Part shown: positions 11,399 to 28,130 of the stretch, piece after piece | Layout: every line of letters starts with the position of its first letter | Numbering within the stretch: position 1 is the stretch's first letter | Source of the DNA: Paraspadella gotoi | Lineage: Eukaryota; Chaetognatha | Assembly (NCBI GenBank): GCA_051294375.1 | Contig: CM119265.1 | Coordinates: forward strand, 13,632,124 to 13,696,123 | DNA: 64,000 bases | Reading direction: 5' to 3' | Notes under the pieces: model-generated | Seen by the model: only the letters and a program-made list of their open reading frames with translations | Database searches by the model: none | What the model was told of the DNA's origin: nothing | Translations under genes and position numbers: made by a program

Positions 11399-12784
11399 AT
11401 GAGTATAACAAAAAGTATACTATATATAAAAATAATGGCGGTCAAATTCAACTAGAGTAATTCAATTGAACGTGATGTAAGACAGAGGAGATGAAATTTA
11501 ATGTAATTTAATATTTAGTTTACTGTTTTATGATAAGGATTAGCTAATAAGCTAAGCTAAAAAGCATAAGGTCGTCAGATTTTACCCGTTTTTACGTGGC
11601 TCGAAAAATACGTGATATATATCCGCCAGTTGAGTTGCATTCCGGAATATCGGATCTCACGTTGGTCAGCACCTTTGACAAGTTGAACTCTTAAGTCGGT
11701 CTTACAACACAACTGTTCTACCTCAAGATCGAACACGTGACCATTAAGAATGAGAGATCGTGTATTAGTCCTCGGAAAAAAAAGTTTTGTACATCTCCTA
11801 CGGGTTGGAGTTTATACTAAGGATGATACTGACAGATTTATATTTTGAAAATAACCTAAAACAAATCTGACAAGTGACTTTTAGATGACGTTGTCTTGAT
11901 CTTGATCTTGAATGCTTATAATTATGGGAGCCATCATATCATACATAATACATATTTCCAGAAAACAACACTAACATCCCTCTTCCATTACATTATAAAA
12001 GAATATACATTACATAAAGAATATAATTAAATCTAATATATAGTGAAATATATAAAACTTTTACATATCCAATTTAGTCTAATATAGTAGTAAAACAAGT
12101 AATCTTATGTTTTCATTAAATGTTCAATCCTCAATGTTCTGACGACCTATACACGGGTAAACTTTAAATTTTGTGCTTTTCAGCAAAAATAAGTCAAGTG
12201 TTGCAAAGATTTTAGTTAAAAGATGCTGACCTAATAAAAACGGTCGAGTAAAGGTTAATATTGTTGTTGTTGTTGCCAGAAGAAAAAAAATACTTAAGAA
12301 AGATTTAGACTGAAAATAGCAAACAAATCTCTTTTCAAAAATTACTAATGTTTGAAATGTCGAAAAAAATTGTTTATCAAAGTTAATAAATAATTTAAGA
12401 TGATAATTTAATAGGAATCAATTAAAAGGCTCGAACCAAGGATAATTTCTTTTCCCGCGCTTCAATCAACGGCGACCAGTGAATATGGCCGATTTTGTCA
12501 CCAGATAACCGATAAAAGAAGATATTTATTGAACTCTGGACTTCTTGTGAAATCACTGAGAGTATTTAAAGGAGAGAAAGTCAATCCTCATCACATTCGA
12601 CGTGAGAAGCGAAAATACCGTTTTATATTACAAAAATTGGTTTTTCAATAAAAATGACTTAAAATTGACATTTATGTCAATTTTTTAATAATTCATTTAT
12701 TTACCGCTTTACTTATTCTTTCTCTCTTCTTTTTATTCTACTCGCGTCTCAAAAAATATTTTGGCTCTCATTTCCAAAAGCGCC
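11399..12784. other. Intergenic, nothing recognised
   Basis: AT-rich, with a small 'cttgat' triplication near 11890 and 'gttgttgttgttg' near 12262. No gene structure was found on either strand. Confidence 0.4.
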
Positions 12785-12995
12785 CAAAGATAAATTAAAC
12801 CTAAATATTTAACCTTAATCTGATATAAAATATTAATTCTTAAGGCAATTTCATAACCCTAACCTAATCTGTAACCTAATTCCTCACCCAAACCCTAACC
12901 TTTAACCTAATCATTAAACTTAAAAATTAACTTAATTCCGAATTTACGTTGAAATAGGGCGTTCTGGGAAAATTATGCCAACATTTTTTATAGCC
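12785..12995 (+). repeat. Family F repeat fragment
   Basis: Degenerate 'aaccctaaccta' motifs followed by a segment matching 9536-9590 ('gttctg.gagaaat...ccaa.a'). It is the 3' end of the composite repeat without the minisatellite part. Confidence 0.5.
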
Positions 12996-13349
12996 GCATA
13001 TGTTTTCAACTTTCACTCAAAAATGCCTTAGTTTCTTTTTATCCATGGTGATTTACCATTTATTTTCCAGTCTGTCCAAGAGTCTATGCACATATATATT
13101 TTCCAACTCAACGCAAAATATTATTCTCTTTTTATCCTATGATTATGATTATGAAGTTAAAAATCAAATGATAAAATAATAAGAAAGTTAACTATCTAAA
13201 AATAAAAATTTTCTTCCCCTCTGTTTCCATACTTTTCACTTTGTTTCTTCTATGAAATCGTTTCTATTTTTTCTGTAAAATTGAATAAGAAATTTGAAAT
13301 ATTTATCATTTATATGTATTGTAATTTATGTTCAGCTTCGATCCCGAAA

Positions 13350-14515
13350 ATGTTCTCGCTGCGTGTACTCGTCGCCGTCGTTGTGGTTGTCGCCGTCTCC
13401 GCCGTCCAAACGGAGCCTCCATGCTCATCCGAGGTGGGCGTCGACTACCACGGCAACGATTTGTGGCTGCCATTCGGAAAGGCGGACAATGCAAAGGTCA
13501 GTTAAAGACACACGATAAGATAAATTGCCCGAAAGCTTCGTAACGATTGGTGAATGGTTTTGTTTGATGACCCAGGACATGTATTTGTCATGGGATGATA
13601 CAGCAACGTAACCATTTATCGAACAGAATTTCATCCATCCACTTCCAGGTATGCGACACACGATGTCGCAACAACACCCGGTGCAACGCCTTCATGTACA
13701 ACATCCCGAGTCGCAACTGCTACATCAAGACGGCGGCTGCCAACAGGAGACTCGACAATCCCACCAACGTTGCCGGCATCTGCAAGTGCGCGCGTTACGT
13801 CACCCCGGTGCCCGCGCTGCCTCCAATGACCTGCGCTACGGAAATGGGCGTTGACTACACTGGAAATGATATCTGGTCCCATTTCCACACGGCCGAGAAC
13901 CCGGTCGAATGCCAGAAACGCTGTTGGAACCACGCTGGATGTGTCGGTTTCGTCTACCACCCTCCATCCAAGAACTGCTATCTCAAATCGGCCCTGTCAA
14001 ACAGGAACACCAACAACCCGAATAACATGGCTGGCGTCTGCAACAAGCTCAGGAACGTCCCCTGCACCTCCGAGTTGGGAGCTGATTACAAGGGAAATGA
14101 CCTGACCATGACCACCGAGCAGAATGCCAAGGCCTGCAGGAACAGGTGCTCCTCCCGCTCCGATTGCAAGGCTTACACTTACAATGTGCCGAGCAAGCAC
14201 TGCTTCCTCAAGAGCCGGGCGGAGAATCGCAACGAGAACAACCCGCAAGATGTTACTGGCAAATGTGGATTGGAGGTGCCCTTCTACCCACCTCCGCCAT
14301 GCACGTGCTCAGTTGAGCTTGGTGCCGACTATTCGGGCAATGACATCCGGAACCAACGGGTCAGCGACGCTCCCACTTGCCGGGAGATGTGCCTGGCGGA
14401 GATCCGTTGCAAAGCCTACACCTTCAATTTCATCGATAATATGTGCTACCTCAAGCACAGGGCTGCCAATAGGAACGAGAATAACCCAAATAATGTCGCT
14501 GGAATCTGCAACTGA
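13350..14515 (+). CDS. Secreted protein with four PAN/Apple-like domains
   Basis: Two exons, 13350-13496 and 13649-14515, joined in phase 0, give 337 residues. An N-terminal signal peptide (MFSLRVLVAVVVVVAVSAVQ) precedes four repeats. Each has six cysteines in nearly fixed spacing, C-x23-25-C-x3-C-x5-C-x11-C-x20-C, at residues 25-94, 111-180, 188-255 and 269-336. Each repeat starts with C..E.G.DY.GND, carries .C.LK in the middle and closes with N..NP..v.G.C. This is the pattern of PAN/Apple modules, which bind proteins or carbohydrates outside the cell; the ligand is unknown. The alternative upstream ATG at 13281 lacks the signal peptide at its N-terminus, so 13350 was chosen. The only intron splits the first domain, while domains 2-4 sit in one exon, suggesting later duplication within it. 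Confidence 0.88.
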
Positions 14516-14679
14516 AGTCGCAAAAAAATATAAAAAATTCAAATTTTGAACGATGTTCAGTTTTCAAAGCGATTTTTGCGCCTCGGTCCGACCGCACCGA
14601 TTTAAAGATTTATAACCAACTGCATTTGTTTTTAAACTGTATCAATGTATTCTTTAGCATGGCTGTGAAAAATTGTTTG

Positions 14680-14685
14680 AATAAA
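14680..14685 (+). terminator. Polyadenylation signal of the PAN gene
   Basis: AATAAA 165 nt after the stop codon, in a 3' UTR-like AT-rich stretch. Confidence 0.6.
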
Positions 14686-14699
14686 ACAAAAATTTAGAA

Positions 14700-15681
14700 T
14701 TAAATCGAGCATTTTATAATAAAAAAAATTGATGACAGGACTGCAAAGTAAGGGGTGAAGAATCGCCGATTCATTAGTTATGAAAATAAAAAATTCGCCG
14801 CCCTTGTATTCTCTGATCTCATCGTATACTTGTAGATTTCTAAACTGACAGACCTACAGCTTACTGTTTAGGTGAAAGTTTTTTGAAATTATGAAGTGTC
14901 GTCCGTGTAGGGACACTGCGCACGACCCTTTTGAAGCGATCACCGATGGGGGACACCAGCAACCTAACCCGGTTGTCTCATAGGCCCAAAGCCTCCCTGA
15001 GCCGGAGACAAAAACCCGTGGGCAAGAAAAACTATTTATCGATGCCGTTAATTAGAATTAGGATTAGAATTTATTCAGAAAGGACGGGGCGGGAGTAGTC
15101 CATGGGTCAGTAGTGACTACTGTGATTATTTGTATACTGTCCGCGATCATTTGTAACCGCGACCCATGGTCTGTACTGTCAGTACAGAGTTAACTGCAGG
15201 GACTCGCCGCTGCCTTTTTGTTTTTTTGTTTTTCCTTGTGTCCAAACTGAATTATTAATTAGTAAATAGAAAGATAGATGTAACAGTTTTCTTAAATTAG
15301 GAATATTTATTGTGTTTTTTCAATGTTTTGTTTCAATAGATTTGTAAATATTTTTCTGGAAAAGAAACGATTAAGTTTCTCTTTTTGAATATTGGACTAG
15401 TACCTGTTATTTAAATTAGTATTTTAATTATTGCTCTCTATTGACAAGCGACCAAAGTCGAACTGAGCATCGGACCAAGTCACTTATCAACCAAATTCAA
15501 CCACCCAACGTTTTCGACTTTTTTTTTATTAAACTTCTTTTTTTTTTATTCTTTCGGCGCCTCTTGACCATTGACCACAAAGACGAGGAAAAAAATGTTT
15601 TTAAAAATAATTTAGGAAGAAAGCTGGAGAGATAAAAGCAAAGAAGTAAAATAAGGAAAAAAATAAAGAGAGAGAAAGAGA

Positions 15682-15728
<47 letters not shown>

Positions 15729-16516
15729 GACTAAATACGAGACAATCTTCCTTTGAAAGGTCGCTCTGGAAATGGTTTGGCCACTTTCCCGATATTGAGG
15801 TTCTCTTCAGAGTCTCGCTGCCTTCGTTAAATCATCATCATTATCTTCTTCCTTCTCTTCCTCGATTTCTCCTTTCTACCTTTTGTTTCTTTCTATCTGT
15901 GCTGTAGTTAGCGTTGTTGTTGTCGTTGTTGATTAGTCGAGCGTCTTCCTCAGCGTCACCGCTCTCTTCTCTCGCAGAGAGACTTCGCGCCTTGGAAATA
16001 TCGTGACGCGTCGAATTCCCGAATTCCAATGCGACGACAACTTTTATGACGATGACGAAGACGACAAGAAATCCGCGAAGAAATCTATTAAATTTTTGTT
16101 ATTTCTTACTATATGGTACTCAGCAGTAACTCTATAAAAATTCAAACTTATTTATTTGAAAAGAAGCGTAGTACTCACATTTCCGCATGTTTATAAATTT
16201 TTTTCTTTTCTATTTTGGTTGAGGAGCTGCAGAGTTTCTGGCTTATTTATTTCAAAAATTAAAGAAAACTGCTTAATCATAACGAAAAAAAATTCTTATT
16301 CAACATAAACTTTATTCACAAAAACATTATAAGAACAACCAAGATACTATAAAAAATTTATTGGTAAGCCACGTAACGAACAACATTTATTTGATTGTTT
16401 TTTTCGGCGACGAAAAAACGGTATTTCTCTGAATAAAATATGAATATTATGTAATCAATCCTCGTGCCAAACTCTTTCCATAGACGGCGACATCGTTTAT
16501 TCTCCCAAGAATCGAA
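14700..16516. other. Intergenic with possible repeat and (GA)n tract
   Basis: 14890-15200 looks like a decayed repeat. It has a nearly palindromic pair 'ccatgggtc' and 'gacccatgg' at about 15101 and 15163, and a SINE-like 'cctgagccgg' stretch. 15668-15724 is a (GA)n tract. A 62-codon minus-strand frame at 15841-16029 starts with ATG but has no support. Confidence 0.4.
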
Positions 16517-20768
<4,252 letters not shown>

Positions 20769-21568
20769 TTCATGAAACCTTTTTGTTTTCGAGACTGGTG
20801 AATTTTTTTGATCGCCAGGGAACGCCGAGGTTTGGCTTCTCTTAAACGAGACTCGTTTTTTTTTTGTTTTTTTTTTGCCCCGATAAATAGCATCATTCGT
20901 GAGAGTAGATCACCGCTGGTTAATGATCACCAAAGTGCCTCGTTCCTGCGAAAGTGTTCACTCTTTTAATTTGCGTTTGGGTAGTTTAAAATATAACCGT
21001 GTTTCATATTGCTTTTAATGTTCCTGTGATGTTTGTATAGCTCATAGTCTCAGTTAAACGCAGTGATTCGACTTAGTAAATTAGAAATTATAGTATATAG
21101 ATTGCCGAGGACCTAAACTCAAAATTTTATATACCCAATTAAATTTATTTTCCCTTTTTACACACAAAATATTTTTTTTAGTTTGTTAGTTTAAAAAAAG
21201 ACTTTCGTCAAATTGAAAGAAGCGTTTAGTTTAAAAGTATGAAAAAACAACTACTATATATTAAAACAACTCTTTCAATTCGCCTATAACTTGATCGTTT
21301 GTTTAACACCACATTTGTAACAGGACCATTTTCGGCTTCTAAAAAAGTTAAGATTAGGCTTAACAATTAATCCTTAATCCTTAACAATTAATCCTTAATC
21401 CTTATCGCCGTTAGTCCTAACGACCGTTTGATGGAGTTTTGTCGTCGAAAGAAAAAAAAGAAGCGATTCCTGTTTTTTTCTTCTCTCTCTTCTCGATTCT
21501 TATCTCTCCCCGATAACAATTAACCCCCCCCCCGCTCTCTCATTTCCGTTCTAATCGCGACTCGTTGA
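20769..21568. other. Spacer between the two His-rich genes
   Basis: AT-rich 3' flank of the first gene and presumed promoter region of the second. A duplicated 'aacaattaatccttaatcct' lies near 21360-21400. No clear polyadenylation signal or first exon was found. Confidence 0.4.
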
Positions 21569-22293
21569 AAAGAGGGCGCCCAATTTCAAAGCCTCACATT
21601 TGGCCGTGACGGCGACGGCGGTGGGCGTGGTAGCGGCGGGCGTAGCGGTGGGCGTGTCATCGATCGTCGCCTTCACTTCCTCTCCCGTGACGACGACGAC
21701 GACGACGTTTTGAAACCGCGACGTCACCTCATACGCGACGACCGCCTCAAACTGCTCGTTAAAGATGAAGAACGGCGGCGTCAGGGCGGCGCGTCGCCTG
21801 GCGTTCGTCGACCCGGCGCCGTCGCGCAGCGCCATCCTCCGGACGATACTCCGACGCACACCAGCGAGCATCACGAAGGCGAAACGGTGCACGAACACGA
21901 ATCGTCGCACACGCACTCTAGCACGCACTATAACACGCACCATTCGTCGCATCATCACACGCACAATCAGCATCATCATCATCAGGGTGAGCGCTTATTA
22001 GCTATTGAATAATATTTTTTTTTGCATTTCAATATTGAATAAATATTAAAACATTAAATGGGAGGATTAACTCGAAATCGGAAAGATTTGGAGTAAGAAA
22101 TTATTTATGAAAAATCATAAAAACCCATAATACTCACTAAATAATTTGCTCAATATCTAAATTTTAATTTCATTCATTTAAAATAAAACCCTTGCTATCT
22201 AAATCTTGTTTGAGAATGAAAGCTTCCTAGTATATAAAATGATAAACCGATGGAACTGTGACGTCTGCCGCTACGTCTGTCATGACGTCATAG

Positions 22294-22361
<68 letters not shown>

Positions 22362-23306
22362 TATAGATTCGCTGCCAATGACTTTCGTCATCTTCTCTTG
22401 GGCTTTAATAATTTTTCCTTTTTGTTGTCGTCCATTTTCCATCTCTTTCCTATTTTCTTTTTTTTCACGTTGGACATGAGAAAAAGAGTCGTTCCAATTT
22501 CTTGGTTATAACTCTTTATAAATTAGTACAGGGAGGTCCAGCTCTTTTGGGACAAAATATAAAAAAATCCTTTGGACGGGTAAACATAACAATAACGATA
22601 TTAAAATTGGTATACATGTAAAAAATGTTAGGAGAATACAATCTATTCAAATATTTCGCCTTTGGCAACCATGACCTTCTCAAAGTGTCTAGGGAAGGCA
22701 GCATATGCTATTTTGACCGCGCCCATTGGAAAAGCTGCCATTCCTACCACTTTTGCAGCTGTCAGAAAGTCAACAGTTCTGGAGGGGATGAGTCAGTCAT
22801 TTTGCTTCTCTATCATACATTTTAATAAATAAAGGGCATCGCAGTCACAAAAACTGCGCGGTCAAAAGTCCTCATCAAAAGTCATCATCATTCATCTTGA
22901 TTTTCGCTAAAATTTTATAAAGTTTTGTAAGGGAACGGCACCAAAAATATATAATATGTTATGCAAAAATCTTTAATTACAGAGGACGCCGTCGATTTTT
23001 CCAGACGTTTTTTATATCGATCGAAAGAAAAATAAGCCTAGTTATCAAATATAGTCTTGCTTTTCTTGCATCATAATCTGTTAGCACTAAAAGTTAGTCC
23101 CATTAGAGCTGGACCTCCCTGTTTATAAATATACTATTATTTTATATTAATCTGTACATTTACATAGATTCAGTACGAAATTATTCATCCCAAAAACCAT
23201 ACCTTTCCCTTTTCATTTATGAAGTAGTGTTGAGGGACAGTTTGTCCCAAAGAGGCAATAACAACAAAAACAAAATTCTCACTTTGTTTCTCTCACACAC
23301 ACTATC

Positions 23307-23362
<56 letters not shown>

Positions 23363-24266
23363 TCTCCCTCTCCCTCCTTACCTTGTACGTGACCTGGAAA
23401 TAATATTTCAAGCGACACTTCAACATTCATCAATGTAAATTAGCTGAGAGTCTGGATTTATCGATTAGGGGTCTAGCTTCGTGTCAAGAATAAATCACAT
23501 CATATTTTTTTATCTTTTAAATATTTACAGATATCCATCACCATCACACGGATCACTTTCATCACTCCTTCTATCATCACGCTCACGAGCACAATCACCA
23601 TCATCACAAGATTGACTATCACGATCACTTGCTGAGTGAGTATTTGCGGACTGAAAATCTATTTTCGTTTGTTTGTGACTGTTTGTTACCGCCTTTTGAA
23701 CCTTTGTCCCAATCCCACTCCTTCTCCGTCCGCTTTCACTAAACCACCCAGATCACTTCCACGATCATCACCACTACTACCAACACGCCGGATCCACTTA
23801 CGATTTGGAGGAGAATTATTTTCAATACGCGAATGAACATCACAGCGAGCATCACTCGCATCACGACACAACTGAGGAGACTCACGAGAGACATCCGGGG
23901 AAACATCCGGGGCGCCTTCCAGTGCATCTTCCGGGGCGACTTCCGGGACGAGTTCCAGGTAGAAACCCGGGGCAAAATCCAGCCCCCCCGCCAGGGCGCC
24001 AATCCGTAATTGCACGAAAACGGCCCGCGAGTCCGCCGAAACCGTCGCAGCGACCGGCACGACCACGCCCACAAATTTGGCGTCCCGAGACTCTAAATCG
24101 GTCGGACGCCGCGCCACGACCTCGAGACGACGCCCAACGAGAAAGAGCGCCCTCGCGTGGGCGCGGTGACAGTAGGAGGCCCAAACATCGCCGCGAAAAG
24201 CGTCACTTCGCTCCTTTGTTACGGTGGCGACATCGAAATACCGTAACGCGGCGAAATGATGGATGA
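21569..24266 (+). CDS. Second histidine-rich protein (5' end unresolved)
   Basis: Three exons are supported: one ending at 21986, then 23531-23635 and 23752-24266, joined through phase-1 introns. The first supported exon is open from 21569 in frame, but no ATG or signal peptide fits, so an upstream exon or an acceptor inside the exon is needed. Its end is His-rich (HHSSHHHTHNQHHHHQ). The second exon is a 35-residue His module of 105 nt, the same size and phase as exon 5 of the gene at 16517-20768. The last exon begins His-rich, then has Pro-Gly-Arg/Lys repeats (HPGKHPGRLP...) and a long Arg/Pro basic tail to TGA. No catalytic domain is visible. Shared architecture suggests the two genes are paralogues; metal binding is an inference from His content. 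Confidence 0.62.
22292..22357 (+). repeat. (CT)n microsatellite
   Basis: About 66 bp of CT repeats in the intron of the second His-rich gene. It is not next to a recognised splice site. A second, slightly impure tract lies at 23305-23360. Confidence 0.8.
22529..23121 (-). mobile_element. Internally deleted DNA transposon with GGAGGTCCAGCTC ends
   Basis: The ends are inverted: 'cagggaggtccagctctttt' on the left and its complement on the right. On the minus strand a degraded transposase tail reads HFEKVMVAKGEIFE, as in mariner/Tc1-type C-termini. A second, truncated copy starts at 54687. Flanking 'tttataaat' on both sides may be part of a target duplication. Confidence 0.6.
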
Positions 24267-26639
24267 GAATAGAAATAGAAAGAAAGCGAGTTAAGAAAAG
24301 TTTATTCTTCCCAGAACTTGATTACTTTTTCGATACTTAATGAATTATGAAGACACCAGACACAAAATTGACAAAGTGCCTTGAATGTTGCTATATGTAT
24401 ATGCCAAATACATCTGTTATGTATCAATCAGAAATAGTGTTTTTCATTAGTAATTTTCACATTAGTAAAAATCACATTTTTAGTACTTAATCGAAAATAG
24501 TCGACGTTTCTTCGAATAAGAGTAACTATTACTCGTACATGCGTTTGCGTAAGAAAACTTTGGAAGAAAAAAAGAAGAAAGTTAATGACTCGTTTTTCTT
24601 AGCTTTAACTTTAAGCCATTGTTTCCCACGTGGAGTTTCTTAAATCATCTTCAGTTCACCTTACGAGAGGCAAGGTCACCATATCGGCTATTTTAGGTAG
24701 GTCGCTGCATCGTTCTGGAGATAATTTAGCGGGAGTAGGATGTTTATATTAAGTAAATGTGGCAGGAGTTGTTCAGATGGAAGAATAAAAATGACAAATT
24801 AAAGACGCTAAGTCTAACAATGAGAAGAAGAAGAAAGGAGAAAGAGAGAGAGGATGCCACCATACGTTTTTTTTTTAAATCGTTTGAGAAAGTTTTCACG
24901 ATTATTTAATTTTTTTTTTCTAATGACCAGGACCTAATAGTGATACTGATGGGGGCTTTTTAGACTTCAGGCCTGCCATTCACAGTCCACATGTTATCCT
25001 TAAAAACGTTTCGCTACGTTTCGTTCGTGGCTACGCATTTTAGAATTCAGGACTTTCGATATATAAGCACATTGCACAGGCGACTCGTAACTTGAAAGCT
25101 CTTGCACCTGCGTATGTACTCTCCATTACTAGGTACACTATTTATTTATCTATTTATCTACTGAGACTACTTTCAAATCTCCAAAAATTAATGGCAAAAA
25201 TTATGACTAGTAATGAAACGTTTTTATTCATGTTCTGATAACCCAGGTATGAACAGAATTAAACAGATTCAAATATATTTTGTCGCATTTGAACCAATGG
25301 CAATGACGTCAGCTACTAAACTAAAAAGCCTAAAAAAAAACCGAGTATTTTTTTTTTCACCGCCGCTTATTTACTTAAGGCGCCTCTCTCGATCGCGCCG
25401 CCGCTTCCGCCGGTGACAGCGTTCGCTCCGGCATTTTGCACGCGAACAATTCTTGAGTCGGAAACGCGCGCGAATGGAAGCGACGGCGCGTGGTAGAGAC
25501 GTGACGCCGCGAGAGCGCGCGCGAACCAAAAGCCGATAACGAAGACGTCGAAACGCGATAACTTTTCGGAATATTTTTTTTGAAAATTTAGTATTTATAT
25601 ATATTTTTCTATATATTTCCATTTATTCCATTTATATTTCAATGTAATAACTAACTACTATTAATATGAATATTTTCATTTCCGTTTTTCTTTGATTTGA
25701 GCGAAGAAATTTGGCGGATTAAACGAATGTCTGATTATGCGCGTTACATGTGCGTTAATTCTTGCGGTTCTAACACGGAATTAAACTCAGCTGCCCGAAA
25801 GAAAATAAGGCCTGGATAAGAGACTCGCACGTAACTCTTATATCCTTTATGTTCTTATTATAAATTAAATACACTTGGAAGATTTTGCCATTTCAAGAGG
25901 CCGAAGTAACAGCTAATAAGTATATAATAGTATTTTTAGCTAGAGATATAAATGTCGACAGCTATTTTACGCTATTTTACGCAATTTTTCCCCTTAAACC
26001 AAGATGCTGGTGGTAGGCAGCGGCTGATACCTAATAGCAAGGAAAGTAATTTTGATTTAACAATCAGTGAGCTTGAGATTCGAAACAGTGACGTTGCCGA
26101 CCGTTAAAGGACAATCCTTTAAAATACAACAAATCAGAAATTTCGAATAAATTTTCTGATTTCGCGCTGCTGACAAGAATCGCTAAGACTAAGTTGTTTC
26201 TGTCTTTTTGTCAGATTGTTTATTTCCTTTTCTGTCGATAGATTCAGCACCAAGAGATTTCGCTCTCAAAAGTAAAAGCTCGGCGTAAAAGCATATTCTC
26301 GCAAATCAATGAGCGCCGCTTGTAGGAGGAGACAACAAGTCAATTTCGTTACCTTGAATTTTTTAGTGCCTTACCTCAATTTGCTTTCCTCCTTTCTTCA
26401 TCTTTTCTCCAAAATCAAAAGGTCAGGTTGACATTTTTACTTGCAAGACTCGCAAATTGCATCAAGGATAAGCATTTAAAACTTCTACTTTTTATTGTAT
26501 TCTCCCTCTATGAAATTATATAATAAATATATGAATATTATAATGAAATTATATCGGTCGGCCAACGAGCCATGAAATCGAAACCATTGTTGGCATTGAC
26601 AATGCCATTTTGGTTGAACTTTCCATATACCAATTTAAG
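24267..26639. other. Intergenic with a CpG-rich patch
   Basis: Mostly AT-rich. 25375-25560 is distinctly GC- and CpG-rich ('gcgccgccgcttccgccgg' and similar), bounded by a steep drop in GC. No start codon or splice pattern makes it coding; it could be a promoter or an unrecognised first exon. Confidence 0.4.
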
Positions 26640-26743
26640 GCCTTAAACCACCAAAGCCTGTCCAAAGTCAGGGACAAGATAGCTGATTTATTAAATGAAT
26701 GGATAATTTTTATATTGGTTGTACCATTTCATATTATGTATAG
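26640..26743 (+). repeat. Family E fragment
   Basis: Contains 'ggccttaaacca..aaagcctgtc' and ends in the palindromic 'ttatattggttgtacc', followed directly by a family B repeat. Confidence 0.6.
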
Positions 26744-27470
26744 ACTATGGCAACAGCCGGGTTGCCTGTGATGCCCATTGGGATGGGGCATCTCACTGTT
26801 GGCTTTGGGGGCTTCCGACCCTCAGTGACGCCTCCAGTCACTGGCGCGGTTACCCTAGGACGGTCTCGCTTTGCCACGCAGAGGGAAGTCGTTAGGACTG
26901 TGTGATGGAACACTATGCCTGGATGGTGTGTTCCCTCTGAGCCAATGGATTTGGCTGAAGGATGGTGGACGTGAGGCGTGTGAAATACCGCCACAGGATC
27001 CCCGGGTCAAGACATCACTCAGGTTCCTCAAGCCGAGAGGTGTCTGACAAGACTGTTACCATGTGGGAGAGAGAGAGCGCAAGTTGTGGGGGCATAGCGT
27101 TTTGTCGTAGCGTACCCAGGGCATAGGCGTTTGTCATAGCGTACCCGAAGTTGGCAGGGCATAGGCGTTTGTCGTAGCGTACCCTGAGAAGGTTGCGTGT
27201 TCGATAGTAGGGCTCACCACTTATGGCAACAGCCGGGTTAGCCTGTGATCCATTGGGATGGGGCATCTCACTGTTGGCTTTGGGGGCTTCCGACCCTCAG
27301 TGACGCCTCCAGTCACTGGCGCGGTTACCCTAGGACGGTCTCGCTTTGCCAACGCAGAGGGAAGTCGTTAGGACTGTGGATGGAACACTACGCCTGGGAT
27401 GGTGTGTTCCCCTCTGAGCCAAATGGATTTGGCTGAAGGATGGTGACGTGAGGCGGTGTGAATATACCGC
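26744..27470 (+). mobile_element. SINE-like family B, two copies and linking segment
   Basis: Two near-identical copies start 'ggcaacagccgggtt' at about 26750 and 27223. The linker has three repeats of about 30 bp built on 'ggcgtttgtcgtagcgtacc' and ends 'agggctcaccacttatgg'. The same arrangement occurs reversed at 41795-42300, and a single copy at 42885-43125. Read on minus, 'ttggctcagaggg' resembles a tRNA A-box, but the B-box is unclear. Confidence 0.65.
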
Positions 27471-27509
27471 CACAAGACTCAACTTTCACAGAGAAAAAAT
27501 GTAAAATCA

Positions 27510-27555
27510 CTTGCTGATGAAGACTCTAAAACTGTAAGAGTCGAAACATGACCGA
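27510..27555 (+). ncRNA. Hammerhead-like motif 3 (probably inactive)
   Basis: CTGATGA at 27514-27520, unpaired A, perfect 5-bp stem II GACTC/GAGTC (27522-27526, 27538-27542), GAAA at 27543-27546 and CATG at 27547-27550. The cleavage triplet is changed from GTC to GAC, which breaks the NUH rule, so cleavage is unlikely. It follows the family B repeats directly. Confidence 0.5.
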
Positions 27556-27911
27556 CTTACTTGTCATAAAAATTTGTTGCCACATTTCAAAAAACTGTTT
27601 TTCCTTATAATATATTGTATTTATTTTTTTTGGGGGGGGATGAAAATTTTTCCTATGGGAAATAACTAAAAAAGCAAAGACTGACACTTGCAAAGACGGT
27701 GCCAAGGAATTTATTGCGGAAAAAAAAAGACAAAAAGCAAAACAAGGAATGAAAATTTCAAGGTGTTGCGCCAAATTAAGTTTGCTTTCAAAGTATCCAA
27801 TTATTATATATTATATATTTTCTAGTTTTCTCAAATGGAATATGTAAAAGAAGTGTTCATAGCATATTGCTTAATTAATAATCATAAAGACTCAGTATTG
27901 TGTATAACATA

Positions 27912-28130
27912 ATAGTGTAGTGACCCGGATGCTCATTGAGTAAAGCCATCAGCTCATGACCACTAGGTACTGCGTTCAATCCCAACCCAGTACCTACCCT
28001 GCGGGAAGCGTGAGGATGGCCATAAGCCGCCTTGGGGGCGTGGAAAACCTTCAAGCCTGGTTCCGAGCCCAGGACCCGTTCCATGGCTGCAAGAGGGGTT
28101 AAAGAAGTTGCAGATAGATGTGAGATAGTA
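27912..28130 (+). mobile_element. tRNA-derived SINE, family C, copy 2
   Basis: The tRNA-like head 'gtgacccggatgctcattga' has a B-box-like 'gcgttcaatccc', followed by 'gcgggaagcgtgaggatggc' and 'cccaggacccgttccatgg'. The antisense open frame here is part of the SINE, since its translation recurs at 59.5 kb. Confidence 0.7.

Noticed and set aside
21551-21982. 143-codon minus-strand frame and hydrophobic plus-frame segment AVTATAVGVVAAG
   Set aside because: The minus frame is the complement of the His-rich exon. The hydrophobic frame has no ATG and stops before the His region, so it cannot be its signal peptide without an unseen splice.
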